Notes: a model not told the origin generated them from the sequence alone. A DNA stretch of 64,000 nt from Owenia fusiformis (GCA_903813345.2 CAIIXF020000012.1:372001-436000); one strand, 5' to 3'. Counted from the stretch's first letter, positions 1 through 11,479 are shown. A program made the numbers and translations.

Positions 1-3000
1 TTTGGAACACTATGCCCAATGCGTGCACAATAATTATGCGATTACATCAGAGAACATGACCATATATAGAAAGTGGTCCTTATTCTGACGACGAACTCTG
101 ATTAGCTCGGTGAGTTCAGAGATTTATTAAAAACTGAGAGTGAAGACGAAGCTCTCTTTTGAGAAGCGAAGTTGAACAAATGCAGAGTATATTGTGATAT
201 TCCATTTGAGCAAGGGATTATTTGTTTCTAAGCAAAACCAGCCCTTTAATAAATGTCACCCATCAAGCAAGCCTGATAATTGATGTAAACCAAAAGGAAA
301 TGTAAGACTTAGAATAGGACACTATGTGTACAATCCTGCATATCATCCATAAAACAAAATTATAGACAATTCTTGATTTCCAATTTAGGGATGCTGTAAC
401 TTGCATTCTTTGCTATGACTTGAGTTTGGTTTCTGCAAGGGGAATTAGAAGTAGGCAATTCAATATATGACTCAATTAGATACAGCTATTAGCAAATGGA
501 CTGATCATGTCATTTCTAGATCAAATGCTTGCACTCCGAGTCTTTGAATGCTGAACTTCTTCATTGGCCACGCTTTCCTGAATTCAGCACTTTACAAAAT
601 CTAAAGATATGTTTTATGAATTTCCCATTGTAACCCATTACAAAGAGTCAAATATTTCCAGAATTTCATGGATGGGATTTTTTGCCAAGAATGCCTTATT
701 TGCAACACCGAAACGAAGTAACAACATATTTTTACAATAATGATTTATATCAGTATTGGAGAGAATACGGTAAAGATCGATAAAATTAACAAGACAATAT
801 TGACAGTGATTGAAGAACTCCAGAGGAGAGCCCATTGAAAAAGAAACGAGAAAGTTCACGACCTTGACATGACTCTGACAATCCCTACTTGGTATAGTGT
901 TGAAACAAAACTCTTAAACTGGAGCACTTCGTCCATTCATTATGGACTATTTTGAGATGATGTGGGAGGCACCAAATAATAGATATTTATTGAGAGGATG
1001 CATCGAATTACAAAATGCAGCACGTTTTCTGCAGTATAGTCTATGTACTCTATTATCGCCCACCTTAATTTCTTTAGAAATTATCGTTTCGAAACTGAAT
1101 GTTGAAAAATGGCTGACTATCCTGTGTTTTATGCGCATATGCAAAAATGAAAGTACTTCATTCCCACGATTCAGAACGATTCGAATTACTTTTCGGAGGT
1201 TGGTTTGGTTTTACTCAGATACCAAATGAAAGATTATTGCCAAGGAATGGAAAACATATTTCGAAGATGAAAGTTATTTGTTTTATCACTAAAAAAAGTA
1301 TTACCGCAATATTAGGTGCATCATGGGAAGGGACTGCTGTGAAATAATGAACGCAAGTGACATCTATCTAAAAATATATGTAGTTATTGCGCATGCGCTC
1401 ATATAATATGAACTAATCAAATTGCTGGATTGAACGCACCTGCGCAAAGAATCGAACCAAAAAATTGAAACTCGCGCAGTGAACAATTCTAGTTTCAAAA
1501 CGATACTTTTATGCATCTTTTTGCGTAAAGCAGTCGTTATAGGCTGTCCTTCGTTAAAAATAATATACGGGAATGAACCTTAGGAAACAAAGAACTCTAG
1601 AAACTACCAATTTTTAACAGTGGATTGTGTCTAGGGGAAGAAATCGACTCTGGACCTAATAATTTTGAGGTAAAAAATGTCTGTTTTTTGCATTTTAATC
1701 ACTTCTTTACATATTCTTCAGATTTCTCAGCAAGTAGTGGTTGGATTGCGTCTATTTTGGGTAAACTTGCTCTGTAGGGTTGTTTGAATCAATCATGTCG
1801 ATTGTTGAAAGGATTCTGTATATTTTTACTAGATACATATCTAACAACCTTTTAGTACAATTTTCAGGAAGCATCAACATTGGCCTCCCTTAAACTCTTT
1901 ATAACCAGTACACACTCATCGGAGGGTTTGCCAAGCCCCTGTGCCAGCCCTGTGAAACATGTCATGAATTGTACCTGTTAATACTTATTGAATTGTTATA
2001 ATGTTTATTTTTGGGAAGTGACGCTTCCTAAAATTAACAATTTTGTGCTGAAAATTTCTTGTTTTTTCCAACAGAAGGGACATAATGATCAATATACTGA
2101 ATTCAAACATGACTGTATTCACGCCTTCTACAAACTTTAAACAAAGTCAACATTTCACCCGGGGTATATTCGCAAACAAAACCCCTGGTAATATGTGTAA
2201 TGTGTGACGTCATAACGGCGGGCTGTAGTAATGGCCTTAGGGCTAGGCACAAAAGCTTTCGAACCCCTCACTCCCTTTGGTCGTTTGGGGTACAGAAAAT
2301 GTTTGTGCCTAGCCCTGCGGGGTGTATTCGACAATATTACCCCTGCTCTTCGGTCTATATTTCTTAATTCTCAAGATGTCTATTGGATAGCTGGGTTGGA
2401 TAGCTGGCATACAAATAAGAGCTGGGATTACTGGGACTTACTGAACACAGCTGGCTCAAAAGCCAGCTGACACACCGTTCAAATATACCGTCTTGTGAAG
2501 TGGTTTAAATTAACGATATTTAAGAAGATAATTGAATGTAACTTGCCCTTTTCATGACGCGTGGAGACAATAAGTCCTACTTGTTGTGTAATTTGCAGTT
2601 AAAGTGGAGAAATTCCAGATCTGGTTCGTACCAGTTTTAACTTTTTGCGCATGCGTGCACATGCGCATTATACTTTACAGGCACATGGGCATCGCCGCTA
2701 AAGGATCACGTGACTATTCATATTTAGCTAACAAGAGTTATTTTGTGGCAAATCTTTACTTTCGAAAGTCAAGAGATCTCGCGAGACCTAAAATGGCTGC
2801 AATCCAAATTCAAAAGTTTTGTTGTCTGATAGAACATTGATTTACTAAAACAACAGACTGTTGAAGGATCAAAATAAGGTAACAACAAATAAATTATGTA
2901 TTGATTCAAATATATAGTGTGTTATAAACGCTACTCAGCACAGTGTTTATTCAATATGGGCTCGATTTTTCCTCTTCAAGAATTTTCGATCCAACTTCCC

Positions 3001-3903
3001 AGAGCTGACTCGGTAGAGTAAGCTGGGACCACGGACATCTAATACGTTCTTCGAACAGCCCTGGAACTATATCTATACCAGGACTGGCATCCAGATCCAA
3101 GTATTTTTTAGACCGCCCACTCTCGTTGGGCTATTTATCCCTATTGACTCAGTTGTTCATATAAACTTACGTACCTTAGATGCTTTGTAATCGACGTAGA
3201 TAGAAAATATTGTTTCCTAAATTGTTCTGAAAAGCGATAATTATTACTAAATGTACTTTGAACAGGTCGACTGACCAAAAAGTCGGACTTCTGGCACAAG
3301 GTCACGTGACCAAATAGAATTTGTATAGATAAAATTGATGACGTCATCGCCATCGGTGTAGGTCAGGTCAAAAGTCATCCATCTTGCCATTTGCCCAGCG
3401 TATTCTTACCAGTCGACAAAAAACGATGAAATCACGTTGAAAATAAAATATACACTTTAAAATTGAGGCTGATTGAATATGACAAGACTCCATTGAATAC
3501 AGCTGTGCAATTTACAGTCACCAAGATGAGCTAATTTCGGAGAGATTCGGTGAGATTCAGGAATTAAAAAAGGTAAGCCCTTCCGGTTTCCCAACTTCAT
3601 AAATTTAAAATCCCAGAAGCTCCTTTCGCCAGAAACATTCTCTCTGACTGTGGCTGGGACTGACTTCTATCACCTGTGGCAAAATATAGAAATACCATCG
3701 AATTGGACTTGCTTAAAATACTGATGTACAGCACATGTGGGCAATATAACTGATTTACTTAACGTTACAGTTGCAATCGCGATTCCCAAGCAATATTCAT
3801 AAAAAATTGAAAAATTGAAAAGATAAAAAATGTCTAACTTTCACTTGTATGTTGATTATACGTTAAAGGCACAAGAACAATATAAGCATAGTAATTGACT
3901 TAC
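1..3903. other. No confident gene; ERK intron 1 and flank
   Basis: I find no convincing exon here. Because the ERK first exon at 3904-4022 is on the minus strand, this stretch should be its first intron running off the left edge. I looked for further kinase motifs (HRDLKP, DFG, APE) and saw none. A small inverted repeat sits at about 2232-2325 (arms AGGGCTAGGCACAAA and its complement). NRF1-like GCGCATGCG motifs lie near 1388 and 2646. Confidence 0.45.
148..190 (-). other. Short segment resembling 60388-60433, coding-like
   Basis: Read on the minus strand this gives LCICSTSLLKREL, and 60388-60433 gives LCIRSTSLLKREL. Four of the five nucleotide differences in this core are synonymous third-position changes. 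That looks like divergence under protein constraint, but the similarity covers only about 14 residues and neither copy has a clear exon around it. It may be a fragment of a repeated coding element; I do not recognise the family. Confidence 0.25.
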
Positions 3904-4022
3904 ACGACCATTCCATATGCTCCTTCGCCAATGTATGATAAGTTGCTATATCGAGGTCCAACCTCAAATATTTGGCCTCGAACTACTTCGACTTGAGCCT
4001 TTCCTTCACTTTTCGTGGCCAT
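3904..4022 (-). CDS. MAPK1: ERK-type MAP kinase, first coding exon (partial)
   Basis: First coding exon of an extracellular signal-regulated kinase, the Ser/Thr kinase at the end of the Ras-Raf-MEK cascade. It encodes 39 codons plus 2 nt: a short variable N-terminus ([13 protein letters not shown]), then [12 protein letters not shown], and the glycine-rich ATP loop [10 protein letters not shown], which is nearly invariant in ERK1/2 and fly rolled. The ATG is set by the family's short N-terminus. The exon ends in a GTCGT|GTAAGTC donor in phase 2, so the next exon should supply the SA.D residues that follow GMVV. No later exon is visible, so the rest lies beyond position 1. The family is certain; an invertebrate normally has one MAPK1/3 orthologue, so the symbol is approximate. 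Confidence 0.9.
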
Positions 4023-4157
4023 TTTGAAATTTGCAGTGCTTCGCGGAGAGCACTAATTGGATCACGTGACAAGTGACGATGGGGAACTCCTTCTTGATAA
4101 TAAGTAGTTGTGCAATCAGTTGCTTTTGTCATTCTTTGGTCACCACACTTTACCATC

Positions 4158-4266
4158 TGCAAGTTTCTAATGGTTTACCTCAGGGAACCTGCCTCGGGCC
4201 ACTGGCATTCATCATTGAGCATGCTGAATCTACGGTAAAAAATATTTGCTGAGGACACAATAATCC
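4158..4266 (+). pseudogene. Reverse transcriptase fragment (LINE relic)
   Basis: The translation contains SNGLPQGTCLGPLAF, the conserved RT block of non-LTR retrotransposons ((S/N)G(V/L)PQG..LGP..F). After a frame change comes IFAEDTII at 4242-4265, an altered copy of the (Y/F)ADDT catalytic motif. The usual 20-25 residues between these blocks are deleted, and the second Asp position is read as Glu-Asp. It is a dead fragment on the opposite strand to the nearby LINE tail at 4598-4790. Confidence 0.6.
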
Positions 4267-4597
4267 GCAAAAGGCTAATAAGCCCATTTAAAGCAGATAT
4301 ATAGTTTAATAACAGTGATATAATTTGAATAGAATATAATTCGAACCTTAATATTTAAAAAATAGATCTATGGTTTACAACTCATTTTAAAATGTACACT
4401 GAAATAGTGAAATCATGAAACACTTCTCCACTCAAGGAGGCATCTTCCCCAAGGTCGATGCTCCCGTTCGTAGAAAAGTGGGCCATATTCAATAATCATT
4501 TGTATAGAACAGAGACATATAAAACATGTCTCTGTATAGAACAATAACAAATTTTAAGAATGTAACATAGACCTATTGCTAAAATACAACTGAGCTT

Positions 4598-4790
4598 AAT
4601 TGTTAACCTGCTTGCTGACAGAAGATTTAAAACTGGATAGGCTATCACTGTCTAAAATATCACTGGGTAGAGTGTTCCATTTTACTATTGTCCTTGGAAA
4701 GTAACTAAACTTGTATGCATCCGTTCTGGCAGCTGGTTGGATGAATTTGGATGGATGGAACTGTCTAGTGGGGGGGGGTGTATAGAGGGT
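4598..4790 (-). pseudogene. LINE ORF2 C-terminal fragment
   Basis: The minus-strand reading has PPTRQFHPSKFIQPAARTDA followed by YKFSYFPRTIVKWNTLPSDI and a stop. This is the common C-terminal segment (TRQSHP..F...T..Y..SFFPRTI..WN.LP) of CR1/jockey-type LINE proteins in invertebrates. On its upstream side (higher coordinates) it runs into an AT-rich ACCATATAC tandem repeat. The part of the protein that should precede it is found at 20590-20935 on the same strand, next to the same repeat. Confidence 0.7.
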
Positions 4791-4799
4791 CTTGGAAAT

Positions 4800-4920
4800 G
4801 CATATACAATATTTTTCAGCTCTCTTATACCATATACAATATTTTTTCACCATATACAATATTTTTCACAGCTCTTATACCATATACGATATTTTAGGTG
4901 AAATACAATATACGATAATT
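4800..4920. repeat. ACCATATACAATATTTT tandem repeat, copy A
   Basis: Imperfect units of CATATACAATATTTTTCA and CTTATACCATATAC. The same repeat recurs at 20449-20582. Here it lies immediately upstream (minus sense) of the LINE C-terminal fragment; there it lies immediately downstream of the preceding LINE part. Confidence 0.7.
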
Positions 4921-5499
4921 TTGAAACTGCTTTTGATTAAAGTTTGGATATTTATAAGGAAATAATATTATATTAGGAGAGAATCCATGTACTAAAGTAA
5001 ATGTATCATTATAAGGCAACTAGACTCCACATACATACCAAAATGATTTCATTTATTTCATTATGAATTAGACACCATTCGGGTACATCAGCATCAGAAG
5101 AGCTGTGACCACATTTTATTTTCAGGTAAACAAGTTGATTTAAAACACATTTATGATATAAGATTCATGATTTCTCTTTAGTGATTTAGCAACCTACTTT
5201 GACCAAAAAAACTAACTATGACATTGCTGCAATTTGCTAGAGCCATTAGCCCATTACCTGTAAAAGTACCATAAAGATATTCAAAATTAGCACAAAACCT
5301 GCATCATTGGAATGGGTGGAACCCAGTGCTCCTCTTTCTTATGACCTACTTTCCCATGACTTATTTAAATGTCCTTCATAGTGAGCCAGGGATAAAAATT
5401 CTTGAAACATAATTGATGCAAAATTGAGAATGTTGAATAAAAGATTCATCATGTGTTCTATGAAAATAAAGTTTGCTGAGGAAAATATTTATCAGATAG
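4921..5499. other. AT-rich spacer, nothing recognised
   Basis: No open frame of note, no clear tandem repeat and no inverted repeat pair that I could see. Confidence 0.4.
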
Positions 5500-5517
5500 C
5501 CCAGCCTTTCAGTAGGT

Positions 5518-5960
5518 GATGTAGGTTCGAACCTAAAGCGAACCTAAAAGTGAATCCCCCAATTTGATGACTACCTAAACGAACCTACTTCATGTAGGTT
5601 CGCTTTAAGTTCGAACCTAAAACTACCTAAAGCACTTTAAAAAAATCAGAAACTTGTAGGTAGTTTTAGGTTCGAACCTAAGGCGAACCTAAAAATGTTA
5701 TACTTTTTCAGGATTTACCTAAACCGAACCAAAAAATCTTAGAAATTATCTAGAGTTACCTATAACTACCTAAAACACTTAAAAAAATCGAAACGTTGTA
5801 GGTAGTTTTAGGTTCGAACCCAAAGCGAACATAAAAAACATAGTCATTCTTCAAGAGTTACCTAAAGCGAACCTAAAAATCTTAAATCTACCTAAAACAC
5901 TTCAAACTTGTAGGTAGTTTTAGGTTCGAACCTAAAGCTACCTAAAGCAAACCTACAAAA
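5518..5960. repeat. AGGTTCGAACCT palindrome cluster, left
   Basis: Repeated short motifs TAGGTTCGAACCTAAAGCG, GCGAACCTAAA and GTAGGTAGTTTTAGGT in both orientations, spaced by tens of bases. TTCGAA palindromes sit at several centres. The clusters should form hairpins. They are subterminal in the 5500-17506 element. Confidence 0.75.
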
Positions 5961-6880
5961 CAGAAGTTCTGTCACAGCCACTAGGGGCGCTGATAGCAGG
6001 AAGTATCAATGCATTGTGGGTATAATATTCAAACTAAAATCAGTTAGACAGGAAATTTGGAAATAGCCAGGAAAATGGGGAAATATTGTGGGAAAATTTC
6101 ATTTTTTGTGTTTATCCTTTTTAATTTTCCCACTGGTGCAGATTATTGTTTAATTCAGTGTTTAATGGTCCATTTATGCAAGGGATGGGGAAACCCCTGC
6201 TCACAAGTGGGTATTCCAAGACAGGAAGGGGAATCCCCTCAATTGCTGCAATGCAGTGCCCCTGATTTCAAAATGTGTTCACCTGTGCCTATGACTCATG
6301 CCATCACATGACAGAGAAAACGAAGGTCGCCATCTTGAAGGAAGCAGCGTGAATCAAAGGTTGGAAGAAAATCCACATTTATCACACTTTAGAGTAGCCA
6401 TCTGCCAAGTATTCGGGATTAATAACGAATGATAAAGCGGGAAGACGCACCAGGAGGTTCTTGAAGGAGAAACAACAGAGAAAACCTGAATTTTTGGCAA
6501 CTTAGAGAAAGAAGCATTTATTCGGGTGAGATTTTTCCTTTTTGTAATTTGATTTTATGGCCAGCATGCTACTAGGTGCCTCTGACTGACTATAGTTTTT
6601 AATTTCATGTGTACCAGAATTTGTAACTTTATGGCCAGCATGCTACTGGGATGCCTCTGACTGACTGTAGTTATAATTCAACGGGTATTGAGATTTATCG
6701 TGCGTCGCCATTTTGTGTCCCAGATTTGCTAAAGTGAGATATTTGTCAGATTTAATGTAAAACAACACTGTGTCATTAATTGCCTAAAGTGTTGTCAAGA
6801 ATTCTTCACAGTTCAGTGCTGTCCTAGGGGAAGCAGCAAGGAACAACCTGGAAGCAGCCTTGCATTATCGTTAGGTGAAA
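5961..6880. other. Unique-looking stretch, no gene called
   Basis: A short open frame at 6057-6311 has no recognisable domain or splice context. A duplicated phrase (TTATGGCCAGCATGCTACT at about 6555 and 6631, about 76 bp apart) indicates a local direct duplication. Nothing else is supported. Confidence 0.35.
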
Positions 6881-8168
6881 TTGGGAAACTTCCCAAAACG
6901 GCGAACTAATTTTGTCAGTTGGTTTCACCGCTGACAGAAATAGTTCCAGGAAGACTTCCATCGCATCGGGCAGTGAGGAGCCTTCCCAGAAAACTCAAGA
7001 GCCATAGAGGCAGAGCAAGGCTAAAGAGCCAGAAGAGTCAAGTCAAGAGTCACAGTGAACTATTTTGTCAGTTGGTTTCACCGCTGACATAAATAGTTCC
7101 AGGAAGACTTCTAGAGCAACGAGCAGCTAGGAGCCTTCCCAGTAAGAAGAGGAACTAAGCTCAAGGGCCAGAGGAGCCAGGCTAAAGAGCCGAACGAGGA
7201 GCCAGAGGAGCCACGTTCAGGAGCCAGAGGAGCCAAGCTCAAGAGCCAGAGGAGCCAGGCTAAGGAGCCAAAGAGCTGGACGAGGAGCCAGAGGAGCCAA
7301 GTCCAGGAGCTCAAGGAGCCAAGCTTAAGAGCCAGAGGAGCCAAGCTAAGGAGCTAGAGGAGCCAGGCTAAAGAGCCAAAGAGCTGGACGAGGAGCCAGG
7401 CTAAGAGCCAGAAGAGTCAAGTCAAGAGTCACAGTGAACTATTTTGTCAGTTGGTTTCACCGCTGACATAAATAGTTCCAGGAAGACTTCTAGAGCAACG
7501 AGCAGCTAGGAGCCTTCCCAGTAAGAATAGGAACTAAGCTCAAGGGCCAGAGGAGCCAGGCTAAAGAGCCGAACGAGGAGCCAGAGGAGCCAAGTTCAGG
7601 AGCTCAAGGAGCCAAGCTTAAGAGCCAGAGGAGCCAAGCTAAGGAGCTAGAGGAGCCAGGCTAAAGAGCCAAAGAGCTGGACGAGGAGCCAGAGGAGCCA
7701 GGCTAAGAGCCGAAGAGGAGCCAAGGAGCCAAGTCCAGGAGCTAAAGGAGCCAAGCTTAAGAGCCAGAGGAGCCAAGCTAAGGAGCTAGAGGAGCCAGGC
7801 TAAAGAGCCAAAGAGCTGGACGAGGAGCCAGAGGAGCCAGGCTAAGAGCCGAAGAGGAGCCAAAGAGCCAAGTCCAGGAGCTAAAGGAGCCAAGCTCAAG
7901 AGCCAGAGGAGCCAGGCTAAAGAGCCAAAGAGCTGAACGAGGAGCCAGAGGAGCCAAGTTCAGGAGCTCAAGGAGCCAAGCTTAAGAGCCAGAGGAGCCA
8001 GGCTAAGGAGCTAGAGGAGCCAGGCTAAAGAGCCAAAGAGCTGGACGAGGAGCCAGAGGAGCCAGGCTAAGAGCCGAAGAGGGGCCAGAGGAGCCAGGCT
8101 AGGAGCCGAAGAGCTAAGTCCAGGAGCTAAAGGAGCCAAGCTCAAGAGCCAGAGGAGCCAGGCTAGAC
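6881..8168. repeat. GAGCCA-rich minisatellite with higher-order repeat
   Basis: Purine-rich array made of GAGGAGCCA, AAGAGCCA and AGGAGCTA units, strongest from about 7150 to 8165. Superimposed is a long repeat that includes TTTTGTCAGTTGGTTTCACC, starting near 7060 and again 376 bp later near 7440, with a diverged first copy near 6914. Strand asymmetry is marked (plus strand rich in A and G). Open frames across it are by-products of the short period; stops interrupt all long readings. Confidence 0.8.
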
Positions 8169-8858
8169 ATCCATCCAGACATCCATCCTACAAAGAGAAT
8201 TATAGTGACATTTTAGTTTATGAACATTAAAGTGTTATTTTCATGTATTAAAGGGGCAATAAGGACTGTAGAGAGAAAATTCGAAATTTTTTATTTTTTC
8301 TGAGCTATCAGGTCAATATTTGGCTTAGTACCTTCTTTGACATACCTATTTTCATAAAATGTATGTATAAACTATCAATTTCAGCATTAAGAAGTGTAAA
8401 TTCAATTCAAAGCTTCTATAAAGGGAGTCCCACTTATAGATTTTTAAGATCCACCATGTTTCAAGAGGAATATCAGCTGAAATAATGTTCATCCAGAGGG
8501 TTTCTTTGTAGATAATGAAAATATATGTTAGTCTTGATGAAATATCCAAACCTAAATATATTTTGACACTTGTCGATGATCGTTGAACGGCCCCCCTGCA
8601 CTATTTGTAGCACCTTTAATAGTTGTGTTAAAATATATGTAGTAAATTGGAAGCCATTTGTGACTGTCGTTTTATCCAGTCCACCAAACCAGGACTGGGC
8701 CCACAGAGAAGTGTAAGGTGAAAAAGTTACTCATCGCTTCCAGACTATCAGCAAAAGTCTGGAACGCGACAATATGCTGAAATGACCATCACATCAGTGC
8801 TCATTTACAAAGTACATGTAAGTAAATGTACAAATGATCAATCAATATATTATTTTAA
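8169..8858. other. AT-rich spacer, nothing recognised
   Basis: No coding or repeat signal that I can support. It lies between the GAGCCA array and the TTAA-flanked MITE. Confidence 0.35.
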
Positions 8859-9108
8859 CCTCTTGAATACCCAGAATGACGGATATATCTGTCACAGAAT
8901 TTTTCACTAAAACTGCTCTAACTTTGGCAATTTTTATCCAATCTTCACAAATGATGTTTTAAAATGAATGTAATGGGTCTATGTTTACTATTCTTATGAA
9001 ATCAAACATCAACTGTTGTGTTTTTAGATGTAAATATCAAAAAAACTGGCAAAAAATAAACAATACTCTGGTTTCAAACCCTTTTTAGAGGAGCTGGTAT
9101 TCAAGAGG
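8859..9108. mobile_element. piggyBac-like MITE with TTAA target duplication
   Basis: The ends are CCTCTTGAATACC and the complement GGTATTCAAGAGG, flanked on both sides by TTAA (8855-8858 and 9109-9112). A TTAA duplication with ends starting CC is the hallmark of piggyBac-type insertion. At 250 bp it has no coding capacity and must be non-autonomous. Confidence 0.75.
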
Positions 9109-9144
9109 TTAAGTGTTATAAAAGCATGCAATTATAAAATAGGA

Positions 9145-9605
9145 GGAATTTTAAATAAATGTACCTGAGTGAGAAACTAAGCATCAAAATGTGTGAGAAA
9201 TAAATAAACAGTTGACATATAGCCTATACACAGGCCTGTCAACTGTCCCGCAATTTGCGTATTTGTCACGCATTTGCTGAAGAATTTGAAGTCACGCCAG
9301 TTTTTTTTGCGTGACACAAAATGTCACGCAAATACGCATTTTACCTGGTAATTGTCACGCAAATATGTTTCTGTAAAAATTTTTTCAAAATATGTTTATG
9401 ATACGGTAAAAATACGAACGTCGGAAAAAAACGAACGCAATTTGTTCGGATTTGTCACGCGAATCCCGTATATGTCACGCATGTTCATTGGGGTCCAGAC
9501 ACCCGGCTACCTCCATAGGCCAGCTTAGGACCATCATTGTAAATAAATGTACTTGCGTGAGAATATATGCATCAAAATGTGTGAGAAATATATAAACAGT
9601 TCAAA
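9145..9605. repeat. Direct duplication flanking a hAT-like fragment
   Basis: About 65 bp around AAATAAATGTACYTGMGTGAG and GCATCAAAATGTGTGAGAAA occurs at about 9154-9213 and again at about 9540-9602, on both sides of the fragment 9231-9495. This is far too long to be a target site duplication. It may reflect a segmental duplication or unequal exchange around the insertion. Confidence 0.55.
9231..9495. mobile_element. hAT-like fragment, CAGGCCTGTCAAC end
   Basis: This starts with CAGGCCTGTCAACTGTCCCG and contains repeated GTCACGC motifs. It matches the reverse complement of 18180-18449, the right part of the complete element 17952-18449. Only one terminus is recognisable here; the other end fades out near 9495, so it is a one-ended fragment. 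Confidence 0.6.
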
Positions 9606-9654
9606 TCAACAAATCAAGTCACCCAGCTGCTGGGTGGTCTAAAGCCAACCCAGC

Positions 9655-9971
9655 CCTTGGAAGTATTTACCTAATGCGAACCTACGTAGGTTCGCTTTAG
9701 GTAGTTTTAGATTCACTTTAGGCGATGTTCAAATATGCTAATTAGATTCAGGTTCGCTTTAGGTGACCACCTAAAGTGAACCTATAATTACCTAGAGCGA
9801 ACCTATAATTACCTAAAGCGAACCTACCTAGGTTCGCTTTAGGTAGTTTTAGGTAGTTATAGGTTCGCTTTAGGTGATCACCTAAAGTAAACCTAGACCT
9901 AATTAGCATATTTGAACATCGCCTAAAGCGAACCTACCAATGGAGTTTTTATATGGGGAACTACCTAAAGC
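9655..9971. repeat. AGGTTCGCTTTAGGT palindrome cluster, right part 1
   Basis: Dense alternating ACCTAAAGCGAACCT and AGGTTCGCTTTAGGT motifs. The cluster stops abruptly at 9971 within CTACCTAAAGC and continues at 17444 as TAAAGCGAACCT, showing that 9972-17443 was inserted into it. Confidence 0.75.
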
Positions 9972-10385
9972 CAGAGCTGTCAAGTGTCCCGCGAATGGCG
10001 GGATTATCCCGCGAATTCGATCAAAATTAGGCTAATTCGCGTGTCCCGCAATGTCCCGCGAAGTCCCGCAAATGTGGCTTTCGACCTCCGCGAATTTCCG
10101 AAATTGTTGCAATCCCCTATATGGTGATTATCTTATCTTATAAAAGAAGCTAAGTTTTTGCACTTTTGAGGAGTAAAGTTTACCTAATTTTAAGTACCTA
10201 GCATGCTGTTGTTTGGTATCAAAATAAAGAGGAAGGGTTCAACTTTCATTTTAATTACGACAATAGGGATGTAGGTCACAAATAGTTCCAACGTTGGCCT
10301 TTTTACTATCCGTGTGGCCTTCATCTCAGAACTGAGCAAATGTTAGCAAACGCGAGTTACAATAAATGGACGCTGATATCTAGAA

Positions 10386-11149
10386 AGGGTTTGTAGAAAA
10401 AAACCGGGTACCGGGTAGTAAATCCTCCATGCTGGGTTCAAACTTGGTACCCGGTACCCGGTCAAAAGACGGGTACCCAACAAATAAAAAATACGAATAT
10501 ACGAGTATAACATAATTAGATTATCAGAAAACGTGTATGATTTGTTTTGAATTTACAAAAATTTATGTAACATCCTTCAAAATTGAGCTAGAAGCTTCAA
10601 ATAAAAAGCATATTTTAAGGCTCTTTTCTTCCTCTATCGTCATGACCATATTTTCATTGGTTATGTTCACGTACCAACATACGAACTCATTGAAAATAGA
10701 GTAAAATTGATTTGTCTTGTTATTCAAATCGTCTTACAATGTCATTGGCGTAGCCAGGAGAGGGTGTGATGGTGTGATCGCACCCCCTCCCCCTTCATTA
10801 CCAATGGAAATATGACCATGATGATAGAGGAAGAAAAGAGGCTTAAAATGCTTTTTATTTGAAGCTTCTAGCTCAATTTTGAAGGAAGTTACATTTTTGT
10901 AAATTAAAAACAAATCTTACACGTTTTCTAATGATCTAATTATGTTGTATATTCGTATATTTCGTTTTTTGGGTACCCGGTTTTTCGACCGGGTACCAAG
11001 TTTGTCTACGTAAATTTTATTTATATTATTAATTGCATTACATTTACATGTACAAAAATAAGAATGAAGGAATAAAAAAAAAAAAAAAAAAAGTTTGAAC
11101 CCAGCATGGAGGATTTACTACCCGGTACCCGGTTTTTTCTACAAACCCT
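10386..11149. mobile_element. Foldback element with 8-bp target duplication
   Basis: Two arms of roughly 300 bp are near-perfect inverted copies. They begin AGGGTTTGTAGAAAAAACCG and contain GGTACCCGGTACCCGG. The element is flanked by ATCTAGAA on both sides (10378-10385 and 11150-11157), an exact 8-bp target duplication of hAT length. The centre (about 10690-10795) holds a C-rich tract next to GGCGTAGCCAGG, a motif seen at the ends of some hAT elements. The right arm is interrupted by a small retroposon at 11005-11090. No coding region. Confidence 0.85.
11005..11090 (+). mobile_element. Short poly(A) retroposon inside the foldback arm
   Basis: This 86-bp insert is absent from the matching left arm. 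It ends in an AATAAA-like signal followed by a poly(A) run and is bracketed by a 7-bp duplication AAGTTTG (10998-11004 and 11091-11097). That is the signature of target-primed reverse transcription. It is probably the 3' end of a LINE or SINE; it is too short to assign. Confidence 0.8.
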
Positions 11150-11479
11150 ATCTAGAAAAGTAACCTCATTCCCTATAATTTGATGTAGATTAATCGAACC
11201 CCTATATCATGGGCTTTCAATTGAGTATGGTAGTAGTTGGTCACGACGCAAAGTATTGTTCCAAATTTTTGAATTTCGTGTTAGATTACGATACTCACAC
11301 CTCAAGCATGGTTTTTGTTTTTGATAAATTACAATAAAGTTTAATAATATTTCTATGCGTATTTTGTGAAATTATGTTGACGTTTATTTAAGTTACAATG
11401 TAACGGTGCATTATATTTGATTAATCAGTATCTGAAAGTTTGATTCAAGTACTTTTACACGCTTTTACATTAGTCCAAA

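Noticed and set aside
638-859. Minus-strand open frame of 73 codons near the left edge as a later ERK exon
   Set aside because: The translation has none of the kinase motifs expected downstream of the first ERK exon.
5518-9971. TTCGAACCT motifs as tRNA T-arms
   Set aside because: They recur as palindromes dozens of times without an A box, acceptor stem or anticodon arm.
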